Origin: Nocardioides sp. IC4_145
GTDB taxonomy: Bacteria > Actinomycetota > Actinomycetes > Propionibacteriales > Nocardioidaceae
Length of the DNA: 63,510 bases
Reading direction: 5' to 3'
Assembly: GCF_011250565.1 (NCBI RefSeq)
Contig: NZ_JAANMS010000022.1
Coordinates: forward strand, 1 to 63,510
In this document: positions 16,564 through 26,116 of the stretch, piece by piece
Position numbering within the stretch: position 1 is the first letter of the stretch
Layout: each line of letters opens with the position of its first letter
Program-made: the position numbers and the translations under genes
Notes under the pieces: generated by a model
The model's database searches: none
Seen by the model: the letters and a program-made list of their open reading frames with translations, nothing else
What the model was told of the DNA's origin: nothing

Positions 16564-17592
16564 ATGCAGTCGGTGACGTTCTTCCTCGCCCTCGGGGTCG
16601 GCCTGGCGCTCGGCGCCGTGCTCGGCGTGCTGTGGGCGCGCTCGCGGCCGGCGGTGGTCGAGGGCGCGCTGGAGTCCGCGGAGGTGATGCAGGGCCTGGA
16701 CCGGCTCAGCGACCAGCTGCGCCACCTCGACCTCCAGCGCGAGGGCTGGACCGGCCGGCTCCACCAGCAGGTCGACGACCTGCGCCGGGAGACCCAGTCG
16801 CTCGCGACGGCGCTGCGCAAGCCGCAGGTGCGCGGCCGGTGGGGCGAGCTGCACCTGCGCCGCGCCGTCGAGCTGGCCGGCCTGGTGGACCGCTGCGACT
16901 TCGCCGAGCAGGTCCGCCTCGACGACGGCGCGTTGCGGCCGGACCTGGTCGTGAACCTGGTCGGCGGCCGGCGGGTGGTGGTCGACGCGAAGGTGCCGCT
17001 GGACGCCTACCTCGACGCCAGCTCCGCCGACGACGACGTCCAGCGCAGCCACCACCTGGCCAGGCACGCCCGTCAGCTGCGCACCCACGTCGACCAGCTG
17101 GGGTCGAAGGCCTACTGGCGCTCGCTGCCGGAGACGCCGGAGTTCGTGGTGCTCTTCGTGCCGGCCGAGTCGTTCCTGGCCGCGGCGCTCGAGGCCGACG
17201 GCGGGCTGCTGGAGCATGCGGCGGCCAAGCAGGTCGTGCTCGCCTCGCCCACCACGCTGATCGCGCTGCTGCGCACGGTCGCCCACGGCTGGACGCACGA
17301 GGCGCTGGCCGAGCAGGCGCGGGAGATCCACCGGCTCGGGCGCGACCTGCACACCCGGCTCGGGACCTTCGGCGGCCACCTCGACTCCGTCGGCCGCTCG
17401 CTCAACGCGGCCGTCGGGCACTACAACGCCGCCGTCGGGTCGTTGGAGTCACGGGTGCTCGTCTCCGCCCGCCGCTTCACCGACCTGGCCGTCACCGACG
17501 AGGAGCTGCCCGCCCCGCGGGCGGTCGAGCTGCGCGCGGTGGACCGGCGTGCCGCGCCCGACGACGCCGACCGCGGCCCTACGGTGGCCTGA
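16564..17592 (+). CDS. rmuC: DNA recombination protein RmuC
   Basis: 342 residues. One N-terminal membrane helix is followed by a coiled-coil segment (about 40-80). The RmuC nuclease-like core has RGRWGELHLRRAVELAGL, then RPDLVVNL and VVDAKVPLDAY, the restriction-endonuclease-like Asp and Asp-x-Lys pattern. RmuC limits inversions and rearrangements at repeats. The membrane anchor, core and C-terminal helices are all present. ATG at 16564 is the natural start, immediately before the hydrophobic segment. Confidence 0.9.
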   Translation: MQSVTFFLALGVGLALGAVLGVLWARSRPAVVEGALESAEVMQGLDRLSDQLRHLDLQREGWTGRLHQQVDDLRRETQSLATALRKPQVRGRWGELHLRRAVELAGLVDRCDFAEQVRLDDGALRPDLVVNLVGGRRVVVDAKVPLDAYLDASSADDDVQRSHHLARHARQLRTHVDQLGSKAYWRSLPETPEFVVLFVPAESFLAAALEADGGLLEHAAAKQVVLASPTTLIALLRTVAHGWTHEALAEQAREIHRLGRDLHTRLGTFGGHLDSVGRSLNAAVGHYNAAVGSLESRVLVSARRFTDLAVTDEELPAPRAVELRAVDRRAAPDDADRGPTVA

Positions 17593-17616
17593 GGGGCCTC
17601 GGTCCCGCGAGCACCG

Positions 17617-18057
17617 ATGCGGCGAGGAGAGGTCGTGGAGCGAGCCAGGACGCTGTGGGAGGAGGGCCGCGAGCCCGCCTTCCAGGTGGTGGCGCTCGGC
17701 CTCGCCGTCACGCTCACCGCGGTCGTCCTCGACGTGTGGCTCTTCGGCGACGTCGGGTGGCTGTTCGACCTGGCCTTCGTCGCGCTCTGCGTGGCGCTCG
17801 CCCTGCGGGTGCGCCCGTCGGACTTCTTCGCCGTCGGGGTGCTGCCCCCGCTGCTGATGCTCGTCGTCTTCGCGATGCTCGGCAGCACCCGCCCCGCCTC
17901 GATCGCCGAGCCGCACGACGGAGTCGTCCAGGCGCTCGTCTCCGGGCTCTCCACCCACAGCGCCGCGCTGGTGACCGGCTACCTGCTGTGCCTGGCCTGC
18001 CTGTTCGTGCGCCAGCGCGTCCTCACCGGTCGACCCACCGACCTGCTCGGCTCCTGA
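17617..18057 (+). CDS. DUF6542-type membrane protein
   Basis: 146 residues with four predicted hydrophobic helices and a short Arg-rich N-terminus. It resembles the actinobacterial DUF6542 domain, whose function is unknown. It follows rmuC by 24 bp on the same strand and may be co-transcribed. A large inverted repeat follows 44 bp after the stop. Confidence 0.7.
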   Translation: MRRGEVVERARTLWEEGREPAFQVVALGLAVTLTAVVLDVWLFGDVGWLFDLAFVALCVALALRVRPSDFFAVGVLPPLLMLVVFAMLGSTRPASIAEPHDGVVQALVSGLSTHSAALVTGYLLCLACLFVRQRVLTGRPTDLLGS

Positions 18058-18100
18058 GTCCCGCGCTCGCCGCGCGCGGTCCGGGTCGCGGCCGCCCGGC

Positions 18101-18167
18101 GGGGTAGTAACGGACGTTCCTGTCCTCCACGGTTGCCGTGACGGACGTTTCCGACCGTTACTACCCC
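18101..18167. repeat. Intergenic inverted repeat with GGGGTAGTAACGG arms
   Basis: Perfect 13-bp arms GGGGTAGTAACGG (18101-18113) and CCGTTACTACCCC (18155-18167) with a 41-base loop. The loop holds a nested hairpin CACGG-TTG-CCGTG (18128-18140), and ACGGACGTT occurs twice in direct orientation (18110-18118 and 18141-18149). It lies between convergent genes, so a bidirectional terminator is possible, but the arm sequence recurs near 38517, which points to a dispersed repeat family. Confidence 0.75.
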
Positions 18168-18187
18168 GGCAGCGATCCCGGCGTGGC

Positions 18188-18811
18188 TCAGGCCTCGAAC
18201 CGGTCGGGGTCGCCGGCGCCACGGCGCAGGACCTCGGGCGCACCCTCGGACCAGTCGATGACCGTGGTGGGCTCGGCCGGCGTCTCGCCGCACTCGACGA
18301 CGACGTCGACGTCGTTGTCGAGCTCCTCCTTGATCTCCCAGCCCATGGTCCGCGCCTCGGTCTCACCGGGGAGGATGAGCGTGCTCGACAGCAGCGGCTC
18401 ACCGAGCTCGGCCAGCAGCGCCTGCACGAAGACGTGGTCGGGGATCCGGACGCCGACGGTCTTCTTCTTCGCGTGGAGCAGCCGCCTCGGGACCTCGGGC
18501 GTGCCGGGCAGGATGAAGGTGTAGGGGCCGGGGGTCGCCGAGCGGATCGCGCGGAACGCCGCGTTGTCGACGTGGACCAGCTGCCCGAGCTGGGAGAAGT
18601 CGCGGCACACCAGCGTGAAGTGGTGCCGGTCGTCGAGCCCGCGGATGCGCAGGATCCGGTCGCGCCCCTCCCGGTTGCCGACCCGGCAGCCCAGCGCGTA
18701 GCCGGAGTCGGTCGGGTAGGCGATCAGCGCGTCGTCGTGCAGCGCCGCGACCACCTGCTGGAGCAGGCGCGGCTGCGGGTTGTCGGGATGGATGTCGACG
18801 AAGCGGGCCAC
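18188..18811 (-). CDS. L-threonylcarbamoyladenylate synthase-family protein (YciO/YrdC/Sua5)
   Basis: 207 residues with the YrdC-like fold: AYPTDSGYALGC near the N-terminus, the KxR-equivalent RIRGLDDRHHF region, PGPYTFIL and GVRIPDH. Sua5/YrdC enzymes make threonylcarbamoyl-AMP for t6A tRNA modification. The SGYALGC and RHHF variants look more like the YciO subgroup, whose activity may be different or weaker. No Sua5 C-terminal domain is present. Start is GTG. It converges with the DUF6542 gene across the large inverted repeat. Confidence 0.85.
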   Translation of the reverse strand: MARFVDIHPDNPQPRLLQQVVAALHDDALIAYPTDSGYALGCRVGNREGRDRILRIRGLDDRHHFTLVCRDFSQLGQLVHVDNAAFRAIRSATPGPYTFILPGTPEVPRRLLHAKKKTVGVRIPDHVFVQALLAELGEPLLSSTLILPGETEARTMGWEIKEELDNDVDVVVECGETPAEPTTVIDWSEGAPEVLRRGAGDPDRFEA

Positions 18812-18858
18812 CCGGCGAGCCTAGACCTGGCTCGACCTGACCCGGCTCCCGCCGACGG

Positions 18859-19863
18859 TCAGCGAGCCTGCGCGGCGGCCTTGAGGTCGCGACGCAGCTC
18901 CTTGGGCAGCGCGAAGATGAGGCTCTCCTCGGCGGTGTGCACGGCCTTGGCGTCCGGGTAGCCGCGCTCGGCGAGGTAGGCCAGCACGCCGTCGACCAGC
19001 GACTCCGGCACGCTCGCGCCGGAGGTGACGCTGACGGTGCGGACGCCGTCGAGCCAGGCCTCGTCGATCTCGGAGGCGTCGTCGACGCGGTAGGACGTCT
19101 TGGCGCCGGCCTCGAGGGCGACCTCGACCAGGCGGACGGAGTTCGAGGAGTTGCCGGAGCCGACGACGATGACGAGGTCGGCGCCCTGGGCGATCTCCTT
19201 GACCGCGAGCTGGCGGTTCTGCGTGGCGTAGCAGATGTCGTCGCTCGGCGGGTCGAGCAGCAGCGGGAACCGCTCGCGGATCGCGGCGACCGTCTCGAGG
19301 GTCTCGTCGACGCTCAACGTGGTCTGCGAGAGCCACGCGACGCGGGCCGGGTCGCGGACGACGATGTCGGCCACGTCGGCGGGGCTCTGCACGAGCTGGA
19401 TGTGCTCGGGCGCCTCGCCGGCGGTGCCCTCGACCTCCTCGTGGCCCTCGTGGCCGATGAGCAGGATGTCGTAGTCCTCGGCGGCGAACCGCTTCGCCTC
19501 GTGGTGCACCTTGGTCACCAGCGGGCAGGTGGCGTCGATGGTCTTCAGCTCGCGCTCGGCGGCCTGGCGGTGCACCTCGGGGCTCACGCCGTGGGCGGAG
19601 AAGACGACGGTCCTCCCGGTCGGCACCTCGTCGAGCTCCTCGACGAAGATCGCGCCACGTCGCTCGAGGTCGGCCACGACGTGCTTGTTGTGGACGATCT
19701 GCTTGCGGACGTAGACGGGGGCGCCGTACAGGTCCAGCGCCTGCTCCACCGTGACCACCGCGCGGTCGACACCGGCGCAGTAGCCCCGGGGCGCCGCGAG
19801 GAGGACCGCCTTCTCGGCGTCCTCCGGCGTCAGGATCGGGGGCATGCCGATGTCGGTGCTCAT
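18859..19863 (-). CDS. ispH: 4-hydroxy-3-methylbut-2-enyl diphosphate reductase
   Basis: 334 residues, family-typical. IspH performs the last step of the MEP isoprenoid pathway with a [4Fe-4S] cluster. The three Cys ligands are visible: [11 protein letters not shown] near the N-terminus, DATCPLVTK in the middle and ICYATQNRQ. The active-site Glu and His are in [10 protein letters not shown], and [10 protein letters not shown] is the substrate-binding loop. The ATG at 19863 was chosen over longer upstream frames because those run into divergent xseA. Product feeds the prenyl transferase and quinone pools. Confidence 0.95.
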   Translation of the reverse strand: MSTDIGMPPILTPEDAEKAVLLAAPRGYCAGVDRAVVTVEQALDLYGAPVYVRKQIVHNKHVVADLERRGAIFVEELDEVPTGRTVVFSAHGVSPEVHRQAAERELKTIDATCPLVTKVHHEAKRFAAEDYDILLIGHEGHEEVEGTAGEAPEHIQLVQSPADVADIVVRDPARVAWLSQTTLSVDETLETVAAIRERFPLLLDPPSDDICYATQNRQLAVKEIAQGADLVIVVGSGNSSNSVRLVEVALEAGAKTSYRVDDASEIDEAWLDGVRTVSVTSGASVPESLVDGVLAYLAERGYPDAKAVHTAEESLIFALPKELRRDLKAAAQAR

Positions 19864-19909
19864 GCTTCCCAGGATAGAGGCGTCGGTGGCATCCCCTAAT
19901 CTCGCGGCC

Positions 19910-21160
19910 ATGGCCCTGGAGACCTCGCCCGCCGCACCGGCACCGGTGCGGCAGATCGCGAACGCGATCGCCGGCTGGGTCGACCGGCTGGGCGCGGTGT
20001 GGGTCGAGGGCCAGGTCACCCAGGTGACCCGCCGCACCGGCATGGCGACGGTCTTCATGACGCTGCGCGACGCGGTCGCGGACATCTCGGTGACGGTCAC
20101 CTGCGCGCGCTCGCTCTACGACTCCCTCGACGCGCCGCTGGTCGAGGGCGCGAGCATCGTGGTGCACGCCAAGCCGTCGTACTACCCCACCCGCGGCACC
20201 ATCTCGCTGCAGGCCCGCGAGATCCGGATGGTGGGGCTCGGCGAGCTGCTCGCCCGGCTCGAGCGGCGGCGGCAGCTGCTCGCCGCGGAGGGACTCTTCG
20301 AGCGGCACCTCAAGCGGCCGCTGCCGTTCCTGCCCACCCGCGTCGGCCTGGTCACCGCGCCCAACAGCGCGGCTGAGCGCGACGTCCTGGAGAACGCGCG
20401 CCGCCGCTGGCCCGCCGTCCGCTTCGAGGTGGCGTACGCCGCCATGCAGGGCACCCGCTCGTGCGCGGAGGTCATGGAGGCGCTCGCCCGGCTCGACCGC
20501 CACCCCGAGGTCGACGTGATCGTCGTGGCCCGCGGCGGCGGCTCGGTCGAGGACCTCCTGCCGTTCTCCGACGAGGCGCTCGTCCGCGCGGTGGCCGCCG
20601 CCCGCACGCCCGTCGTCTCCGCGATCGGCCACGAGCCGGACCAGCCGCTGCTCGACCTTGTCGCCGACGTCCGCGCCTCGACGCCGACCGACGCCGCGAA
20701 GCTGGTCGTCCCCGACGTCACCGACGAGCTGCGCGGGGTCGCGGCGGCGCGCGAACGGCTGCGGGCGTCGGTCGCCGCCCGGATCACCCGCGAGCAGGCG
20801 GGGCTCGACGCGCTGCGGTCCCGTCCCGCGCTCGCGGACCCGCGCTCGCTCGTCGATGCCCGCGTGGAGGAGGTCGCCTCCCTGCGCGACCGGGCTCGGC
20901 GCACGCTCGGCCACCGGCTGGACCGCGCGGCCGACGACATCGGCCACCAGCGGGCACGCGCCCGGGCGCTGTCGCCGCTGGCGACGCTGCAGCGGGGGTA
21001 CGCCGTGCTCCGGGACGCCGACGGGCACGTGCTGACCTCGGTCGCCGGCGTCGCGGGCGGCTCGACGGTCAGCGTCCGGGTCGCGGACGGCCGGGTCCAC
21101 GCCACCACCACCGGGGTCGAGGCCGACCCCGTCGACACCACCGGAGGAAACGATGGCTGA
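19910..21160 (+). CDS. xseA: Exodeoxyribonuclease VII large subunit
   Basis: 416 residues. An N-terminal OB fold ([13 protein letters not shown]...TVFMTLRD) is followed by the catalytic domain with [30 protein letters not shown] and [13 protein letters not shown], then a helical C-terminal region. Exonuclease VII degrades single-stranded DNA in both directions. The gene overlaps xseB by 8 bases, so the two subunits are made together. It is divergent from ispH with 46 bp between starts. Confidence 0.95.
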   Translation: MALETSPAAPAPVRQIANAIAGWVDRLGAVWVEGQVTQVTRRTGMATVFMTLRDAVADISVTVTCARSLYDSLDAPLVEGASIVVHAKPSYYPTRGTISLQAREIRMVGLGELLARLERRRQLLAAEGLFERHLKRPLPFLPTRVGLVTAPNSAAERDVLENARRRWPAVRFEVAYAAMQGTRSCAEVMEALARLDRHPEVDVIVVARGGGSVEDLLPFSDEALVRAVAAARTPVVSAIGHEPDQPLLDLVADVRASTPTDAAKLVVPDVTDELRGVAAARERLRASVAARITREQAGLDALRSRPALADPRSLVDARVEEVASLRDRARRTLGHRLDRAADDIGHQRARARALSPLATLQRGYAVLRDADGHVLTSVAGVAGGSTVSVRVADGRVHATTTGVEADPVDTTGGNDG

Positions 21161-21374
21161 CCCCGCTCCCGCCCAGGAGCTGTCCTACGAGGCCGCGCGC
21201 GAGGAGCTGGTCGAGGTCGTGCGGCGGCTGGAGGCCGGCGGCACCACGCTGGAGGAGTCGCTCGCGCTCTGGGAGCGCGGCGAGCACCTCGCGACCGCCT
21301 GCCAGCGCTGGCTCGACGGCGCGCGCGAGCGGCTGGACGCCGCGCTCGAGGGCGACGAGGAGCAGGACGGCTAG
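21153..21374 (+). CDS. xseB: Exodeoxyribonuclease VII small subunit
   Basis: 73 residues, the usual size. It forms a helical hairpin containing [19 protein letters not shown] and [14 protein letters not shown], the family signature. It overlaps the end of xseA by 8 bases. Its TAG stop shares the palindrome CTAG (21371-21374) with the stop of the convergent DUF4245 gene. Confidence 0.93.
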   Translation: MADPAPAQELSYEAAREELVEVVRRLEAGGTTLEESLALWERGEHLATACQRWLDGARERLDAALEGDEEQDG

Positions 21375-21955
21375 CGGCCGGCCGCGGTCGCCCCGACCGG
21401 CTCGGTGCTGAGCAGGCCGAGGAACAGCTCCAGGTCCTCCCGGGGAGCCGAGCCGTAGACGAGGAGGTTCTCCTCGCCCACCTCGGCGGCGTACGCCGTG
21501 TCCCCGCCCTCGTCGGTGTGGACCTCCCAGGTCCGGCTGACCGCGCTGTCGACCTCGGCGGTGCCCTGCTCGTCGGTGTCGGCGTCGACGTGCTCCTCGA
21601 GCAGGTCCTCGACGCTCTCGTCCTCCTGGCGCAGGCCGATGAACCTGCCCTCGTCGGTGAGTACCGCGAGGAAGAACCGCGGCATCTGGTTCGCCTGGGA
21701 CGCCTCCACGTTCGTGGCGATCCAACCGGCGGGGAGCGCCGGCGGGTAGGCCGGCTCGCGGTCCGCGGACTGCACGGCGGCGACCAGCTCGAGGTAGTCG
21801 ACCGGCTCGGGCTGCACCTCGAGGTCGTTGCGGAAGACCGACCGGAACACCACGACGCCGATCACGGCCACCACCGCGACGATCATCGACCCGATCAGGC
21901 CGTTGGTCGTGCGCTGGTAGCGGCCCGGGGTGCCCGTCTCACTCACGCGGGCCAT
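21371..21955 (-). CDS. DUF4245 domain membrane-anchored protein
   Basis: 194 residues: a short cytoplasmic tail, a single membrane helix (about 22-40), then an extracytoplasmic DUF4245 domain. Recognisable features are the [13 protein letters not shown] segment and the C-terminal LLVYGSA region. Function is unknown; the family is largely actinobacterial. It converges on xseB with the two stop codons sharing four bases. Confidence 0.8.
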   Translation of the reverse strand: MARVSETGTPGRYQRTTNGLIGSMIVAVVAVIGVVVFRSVFRNDLEVQPEPVDYLELVAAVQSADREPAYPPALPAGWIATNVEASQANQMPRFFLAVLTDEGRFIGLRQEDESVEDLLEEHVDADTDEQGTAEVDSAVSRTWEVHTDEGGDTAYAAEVGEENLLVYGSAPREDLELFLGLLSTEPVGATAAGR

Positions 21956-22009
21956 CCTCTCAGCCGCCCCGGCGTACGCCGCACCCCGCGGCCGCGACGA
22001 CCGCGTCAC

Positions 22010-22055
22010 GCCGCACCTGCGGACGATCGATGGCGCACACGCCCGCAGGTGCGGC
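22010..22055 (+). promoter_or_regulatory. 13-bp inverted repeat just before the HTH-TOBE regulator start
   Basis: Perfect arms GCCGCACCTGCGG (22010-22022) and CCGCAGGTGCGGC (22043-22055) with a 20-base loop. The right arm ends one base before the ATG at 22056 and 12 bases before the ATG at 22068. It contains AGGTG, which could be the Shine-Dalgarno site for the upstream ATG. It could be a DNA operator for the regulator or an RNA hairpin masking translation of the molybdate operon. Confidence 0.55.
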
Positions 22056-22067
22056 ATGATCGACACC

Positions 22068-22463
22068 ATGACGACGTACCGGGTGGCCGAGGCGGCGACG
22101 CTGCTCGGCGTCAGCGACGACACGCTGCGCCGGTGGGTCGAGGCCGGCCGGATCAGCGCCCACAGCGAGGGCGGCCGCACCGTGGTGCCCGGCACCGAGC
22201 TGGCCGCGCTGGCGGAGTCGCTCGCCGAGCACCCCGACCGCGAGCAGACCCGCGCGGCGTCGGTCAGCGCGCGCAACCGCCTGTCCGGGATCGTCACCCG
22301 GGTGGTGCGCGACCGCGTGATGGCCCAGGTCGAGATGGTCTGCGGGCCGTACCGGCTGGTGTCGCTGATGAGCACCGAGGCCGCCGACGAGCTGGGCCTC
22401 GAGCCGGGCGCCCGGGCGATCGCGTCGGTGAAGTCGACCAACGTCGTCGTGGAGCGTCCGTGA
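22068..22463 (+). CDS. HTH-TOBE (molybdate-binding type) transcriptional regulator
   Basis: 131 residues. A MerR/excisionase-like helix-turn-helix (TYRVAEAATLLGVSDDTLRRWVE) is joined to a C-terminal Mop/TOBE domain (SARNRLSGIVTRVV ... SVKSTNVVVE), the fold that binds molybdate. It is the first gene of an operon with modA, modB and modC, and its stop overlaps modA by 4 bases. A one-component molybdate sensor regulating its own transporter is the likely role. ATG 22056 would add four residues. Confidence 0.85.
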   Translation: MTTYRVAEAATLLGVSDDTLRRWVEAGRISAHSEGGRTVVPGTELAALAESLAEHPDREQTRAASVSARNRLSGIVTRVVRDRVMAQVEMVCGPYRLVSLMSTEAADELGLEPGARAIASVKSTNVVVERP

Positions 22464-23236
22464 CCCGGGCGCTCCTGGCGCTGGTCCTGCTGCTGCCGGT
22501 CGGCCTGGTCGCCGGGTGCGGCGGCGACGAGGACGGCACCACGCTGCGGGTCCTCGCGGCCGCGTCGCTGGCCGGGCCGTTCGAGGAGCTGGCCGAGGAG
22601 TTCGAGCGCACCCACGACGGCGTGGAGGTCGAGCTCTCCTCAGGCGGCTCGACCGACCTGGTGGCGCAGGTGCGGGAGGGCGCTCCGGCCGACGTGCTGG
22701 CGACCGCCGACACGGCGACGATGGACGTCGCGGTGGCCGACGGGCTCACCGACGGCGCGCCCCGCACGATCGCCACCAACGTCCTCCAGCTGGCCGTGCC
22801 GCCGGGCAACCCGGCGGGCGTCACCGGGCTGGCCGACCTCGACGGCCCGGCCGACCCGTCCGCGGACGTCGCCCTCGTCGTCTGCGCACCCGAGGTGCCC
22901 TGCGGTGCCGCAGCGCAGCGGGTCGCGCGCGCCGCCGGCGTGGAGCTGTCGCCGGTCAGCGAGGAACGCTCGGTCAGCGACGTCCTCGGCAAGGTCGTCT
23001 CGGGCGAGGCCGACGCCGGGCTCGTCTACGTGACCGACGTCCGCGCCGCCGGTGACGCCGTCGAGGGCATCGTGCTCCCCGAGGCGGCCGAGGCCGTCAA
23101 CCGCTACCCGGTCGCGGCGCTGGCCGACAGCGCGGAGCCGGACCTGGCGCAGGAGTTCCTCGACCTCGTCCTCGGCGACCTCGGCCGCCAGGTGCTGCGC
23201 GACGCCGGCTTCGGTCCCCCCGAGCCGCCCTCGTGA
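22460..23236 (+). CDS. modA: Molybdate ABC transporter substrate-binding lipoprotein
   Basis: 258 residues. Signal peptide with lipobox LVAGC (lipid-modified C20). The binding protein has [15 protein letters not shown] near the N-terminus and [21 protein letters not shown], the typical ModA oxyanion-binding blocks. It captures molybdate or tungstate at the outer face of the membrane. The start is a GTG overlapping the regulator stop (GTGA), and its end overlaps modB the same way. Confidence 0.93.
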   Translation: MTRALLALVLLLPVGLVAGCGGDEDGTTLRVLAAASLAGPFEELAEEFERTHDGVEVELSSGGSTDLVAQVREGAPADVLATADTATMDVAVADGLTDGAPRTIATNVLQLAVPPGNPAGVTGLADLDGPADPSADVALVVCAPEVPCGAAAQRVARAAGVELSPVSEERSVSDVLGKVVSGEADAGLVYVTDVRAAGDAVEGIVLPEAAEAVNRYPVAALADSAEPDLAQEFLDLVLGDLGRQVLRDAGFGPPEPPS

Positions 23237-24021
23237 CCCCGGGCGTCCCCCGGTGGCTGCTGGCGCCGGCCGCCCTCGGTGCCGCGTTCGTCCTGCTGCC
23301 GCTGGTGGCGATCGTCGTCCGGGTGCCATGGGGGGACTTCGGCGAGCTGGTGACCTCCGAGGCGTCCCGCGAGGCGCTGCTGCTGAGCCTGCGGACCTCC
23401 GCGACCAGCACCGTGCTGTGCGTGCTGCTCGGCGTGCCGATGGCCGCCGTGCTGGCACGCACGTCGTTCCCAGGCCGGGCCGTCGTGCGCTCGCTGGTCC
23501 TCCTGCCCCTCGTGCTGCCGCCGGTCGTCGGCGGGCTCGCGCTGCTCTACACCTTCGGCCGCCGCGGCCTGCTCGGCGAGACGCTGGAGGTGCTCGGCGT
23601 CCAGGTGGCGTTCTCGACGGCGGCGGTCGTGCTGGCGCAGACCTTCGTGGCCCTGCCGTTCCTCGTCCTCAGCCTCGAGGGATCGCTGCGCACGGCCGGC
23701 GAGCGCTACGAGCTGGTCGCCGCGACCCTCGGCGCCCGCCCGACCACCGTGTTCCGCCGGGTCACGCTCCCGCTCGTGCTGCCGGGCCTGCTGTCGGGAG
23801 CGGTGCTCGCGTTCGCCCGCGCGCTGGGCGAGTTCGGCGCGACGGTCACCTTCGCGGGGAGCCTCGAGGGCGTCACGCGCACGATGCCGACGCAGATCTA
23901 CCTGCTGCGCGAGACCGACGCCGACGGCGCCGTCGCCCTGTCGCTGCTCCTCGTCGTCGTGGCCGTCCTCGTCATCGGGCTCGCCACCCGCGGTCGAGCC
24001 GCCGACCGGGGGCTGGCGTGA
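23233..24021 (+). CDS. modB: Molybdate ABC transporter permease
   Basis: 262 residues with six hydrophobic helices. The EAA loop ([27 protein letters not shown]) contacts the ATPase. The [14 protein letters not shown] segment is typical of ModB. GTGA overlaps with modA and modC indicate tight translational coupling. Confidence 0.92.
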   Translation: MTPGVPRWLLAPAALGAAFVLLPLVAIVVRVPWGDFGELVTSEASREALLLSLRTSATSTVLCVLLGVPMAAVLARTSFPGRAVVRSLVLLPLVLPPVVGGLALLYTFGRRGLLGETLEVLGVQVAFSTAAVVLAQTFVALPFLVLSLEGSLRTAGERYELVAATLGARPTTVFRRVTLPLVLPGLLSGAVLAFARALGEFGATVTFAGSLEGVTRTMPTQIYLLRETDADGAVALSLLLVVVAVLVIGLATRGRAADRGLA

Positions 24022-25055
24022 CCCTGCTGCTCGAGGCCACCGTGGCCGACCGCGGCGTCGACGTCGCGCTCGAGGTCGCCGCCGGCGAGACCGTCGCGCT
24101 GCTCGGTCCCAACGGCGCCGGCAAGTCGACCGTCCTGGCCGTCGCGGCCGGGCTGCTGCAGCCCGACACCGGCACGGTCCGCCTCGACGACCACGAGCTG
24201 ACCGGGCGCCGCGTCGTGCCGCCGCACGCACGGCGTACCGCCCTCCTCGCGCAGGACCCTCTCCTCTTCCCCCACCTCACCGCCCTCGACAACGTGGCGT
24301 TCGGCCCCCGCTCCGCAGGTGTACGCCGCCGGGCGGCCCGCGACCGCGCCCGCCGCTGGCTGTCCGAGGTGGGCGCGGCCGACCTGGCCGGGCGACGCCC
24401 CGGCGAGCTGAGCGGCGGGCAGGCCCAGCGGGTGGCGGTCGCCCGGGCGCTGGCCGCCGAGCCGCGGCTGCTGCTCCTCGACGAGCCGATGGCCGCGCTC
24501 GACGTCGCGGTCACCCCGGCGCTGCGGCAGACGCTGCGGCGGGTGCTCGAGGGCCGCACCACCGTCGTGGTGACCCACGACGTGCTCGACGCGCTGCTGC
24601 TGGCCGACCGGGTCGTCGTGCTCGACCGCGGGCGGGTCGTCGAGCAGGGGCCGGCCGCCGAGGTGCTCGCCCGACCGCGCAGCCCCTTCGCCGCCCGGAT
24701 CGCCGGGCTGAACCTGGTCGCCGGCCGGTGGTCCGGCGGAGCGGTCAGGTCCGACGCCGGGCGGGCGGTCGCGGGCACCCCGTCGGGCCCGGCCCTGCGC
24801 GAGGGCGACCCGGCCGTGGCGGTGTTCCGGCCGCGGGCGGTCTCGGTCTTCCGCGACGCCCCCGGCGGCAGCCCGCGCACCGCGCTCGCCGTCGTCGTTA
24901 CCCACCTCGAGCCGCACGGCGACCAGGTACGTGTCCGCGCGGGCGACCTCGCCGCCGACGTCACCGCCCACGCCGCCGCGGAGCTCGACCTGGCCCCCGG
25001 CACCCCCGTCACCTTCTCCGTCAAGGCCACCGAGGTCGACGTCTACGCCCGCTGA
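24018..25055 (+). CDS. modC: Molybdate ABC transporter ATP-binding protein
   Basis: 345 residues. Walker [10 protein letters not shown] (30-38), signature LSGGQ (131-135), Walker B LLLLDEP (about 151-157) and a switch His in VVTHD. The C-terminal region beyond about 280 is a TOBE/Mop domain that may sense molybdate. Only one ATPase is encoded, enough for a homodimer. It is the last gene of the mod operon, 56 bp before glpX. Confidence 0.92.
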   Translation: MTLLLEATVADRGVDVALEVAAGETVALLGPNGAGKSTVLAVAAGLLQPDTGTVRLDDHELTGRRVVPPHARRTALLAQDPLLFPHLTALDNVAFGPRSAGVRRRAARDRARRWLSEVGAADLAGRRPGELSGGQAQRVAVARALAAEPRLLLLDEPMAALDVAVTPALRQTLRRVLEGRTTVVVTHDVLDALLLADRVVVLDRGRVVEQGPAAEVLARPRSPFAARIAGLNLVAGRWSGGAVRSDAGRAVAGTPSGPALREGDPAVAVFRPRAVSVFRDAPGGSPRTALAVVVTHLEPHGDQVRVRAGDLAADVTAHAAAELDLAPGTPVTFSVKATEVDVYAR

Positions 25056-25111
25056 TCCCGCGGGCGAACGGGTGTGTCGGCGGAGTGGAGCAGACCACTA
25101 GGGTTCGGGTC

Positions 25112-26116
25112 ATGAGCCTGGACGTCGCACCGGAGTCGCCCGACCGCAACCTCGCCCTCGAGCTCGTCCGCGTGACGGAGGCGGCCGCGATGGCGGCGGG
25201 CCGATGGGTCGGCCGGGGCGACAAGAACGGCGCCGACGGCGTCGCGGTGAACGCGATGCGCGTGATGATCTCGACGATCGGCATGCAGGGCACCGTGGTG
25301 ATCGGCGAGGGCGAGAAGGACAACGCCCCGATGCTCTACAACGGCGAGGAGGTCGGTGACGGCACCGGCCCCGAGTGCGACGTCGCGGTCGACCCCATCG
25401 ACGGCACCACGCTGACCGCCAAGGGCATGACCAACGCGGTCTCGGTGCTGGCGGTGGCCCCGCGCGGCACGATGTACGACCCCTCGGCCGTCTTCTACAT
25501 GGACAAGCTGGTCGCCGGCCCCGAGGCCGCCGACGTGGTCGACATCCGCCAGTCCGTCGCGGAGAACATCCACGCCGTCGCCAAGGCCAAGGGCAGCAGC
25601 CCGAGCGACGTGACCGTCGTCGTCCTCGACCGCCCCCGCCACGCGGAGCTCGTCGAGGAGATCCGCGCGACCGGCGCGCGCATCAAGTTCATCAGCGACG
25701 GCGACGTCGCCGGCGCGATCATGGCGGCCCGGCCCGACACCGGCATCGACCTGCTGCTCGGCGTCGGCGGCACGCCCGAGGGCATCATCACCGCCTGCGC
25801 GATGAAGTGCCTGGGCGGCACGATCCAGGGCCGGCTCTGGCCCACCGACGACGCCGAGCGCCAGCGCGCCGTCGACGCCGGGCTCGACCTCGACGCGGTG
25901 CTGACCACCGACGAGCTGGTCACTGGCGACGACTGCTTCTTCGTCGCCACCGGCATCACCGACGGCGAGCTGCTCCGGGGTGTCCGCTACCGCTCCGGCG
26001 GCGCCACCACCCACTCCCTGGTGATGCGCTCGCGCAGCGGCACCATCCGCTCGATCACGAGCGAGCACCGCTTGGAGAAGCTACGCGCTTACTCCGCGAT
26101 CGACTTCGACCACTGA
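25112..26116 (+). CDS. glpX: Class II fructose-1,6-bisphosphatase
   Basis: 334 residues. GlpX-type phosphatase of gluconeogenesis. Metal-binding and catalytic blocks are visible: [30 protein letters not shown] and [13 protein letters not shown]. Actinobacteria usually rely on this class. The ATG at 25112 fits the usual N-terminus. The 3' end overlaps the convergent alpha/beta hydrolase gene by 36 bp. Confidence 0.95.
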   Translation: MSLDVAPESPDRNLALELVRVTEAAAMAAGRWVGRGDKNGADGVAVNAMRVMISTIGMQGTVVIGEGEKDNAPMLYNGEEVGDGTGPECDVAVDPIDGTTLTAKGMTNAVSVLAVAPRGTMYDPSAVFYMDKLVAGPEAADVVDIRQSVAENIHAVAKAKGSSPSDVTVVVLDRPRHAELVEEIRATGARIKFISDGDVAGAIMAARPDTGIDLLLGVGGTPEGIITACAMKCLGGTIQGRLWPTDDAERQRAVDAGLDLDAVLTTDELVTGDDCFFVATGITDGELLRGVRYRSGGATTHSLVMRSRSGTIRSITSEHRLEKLRAYSAIDFDH

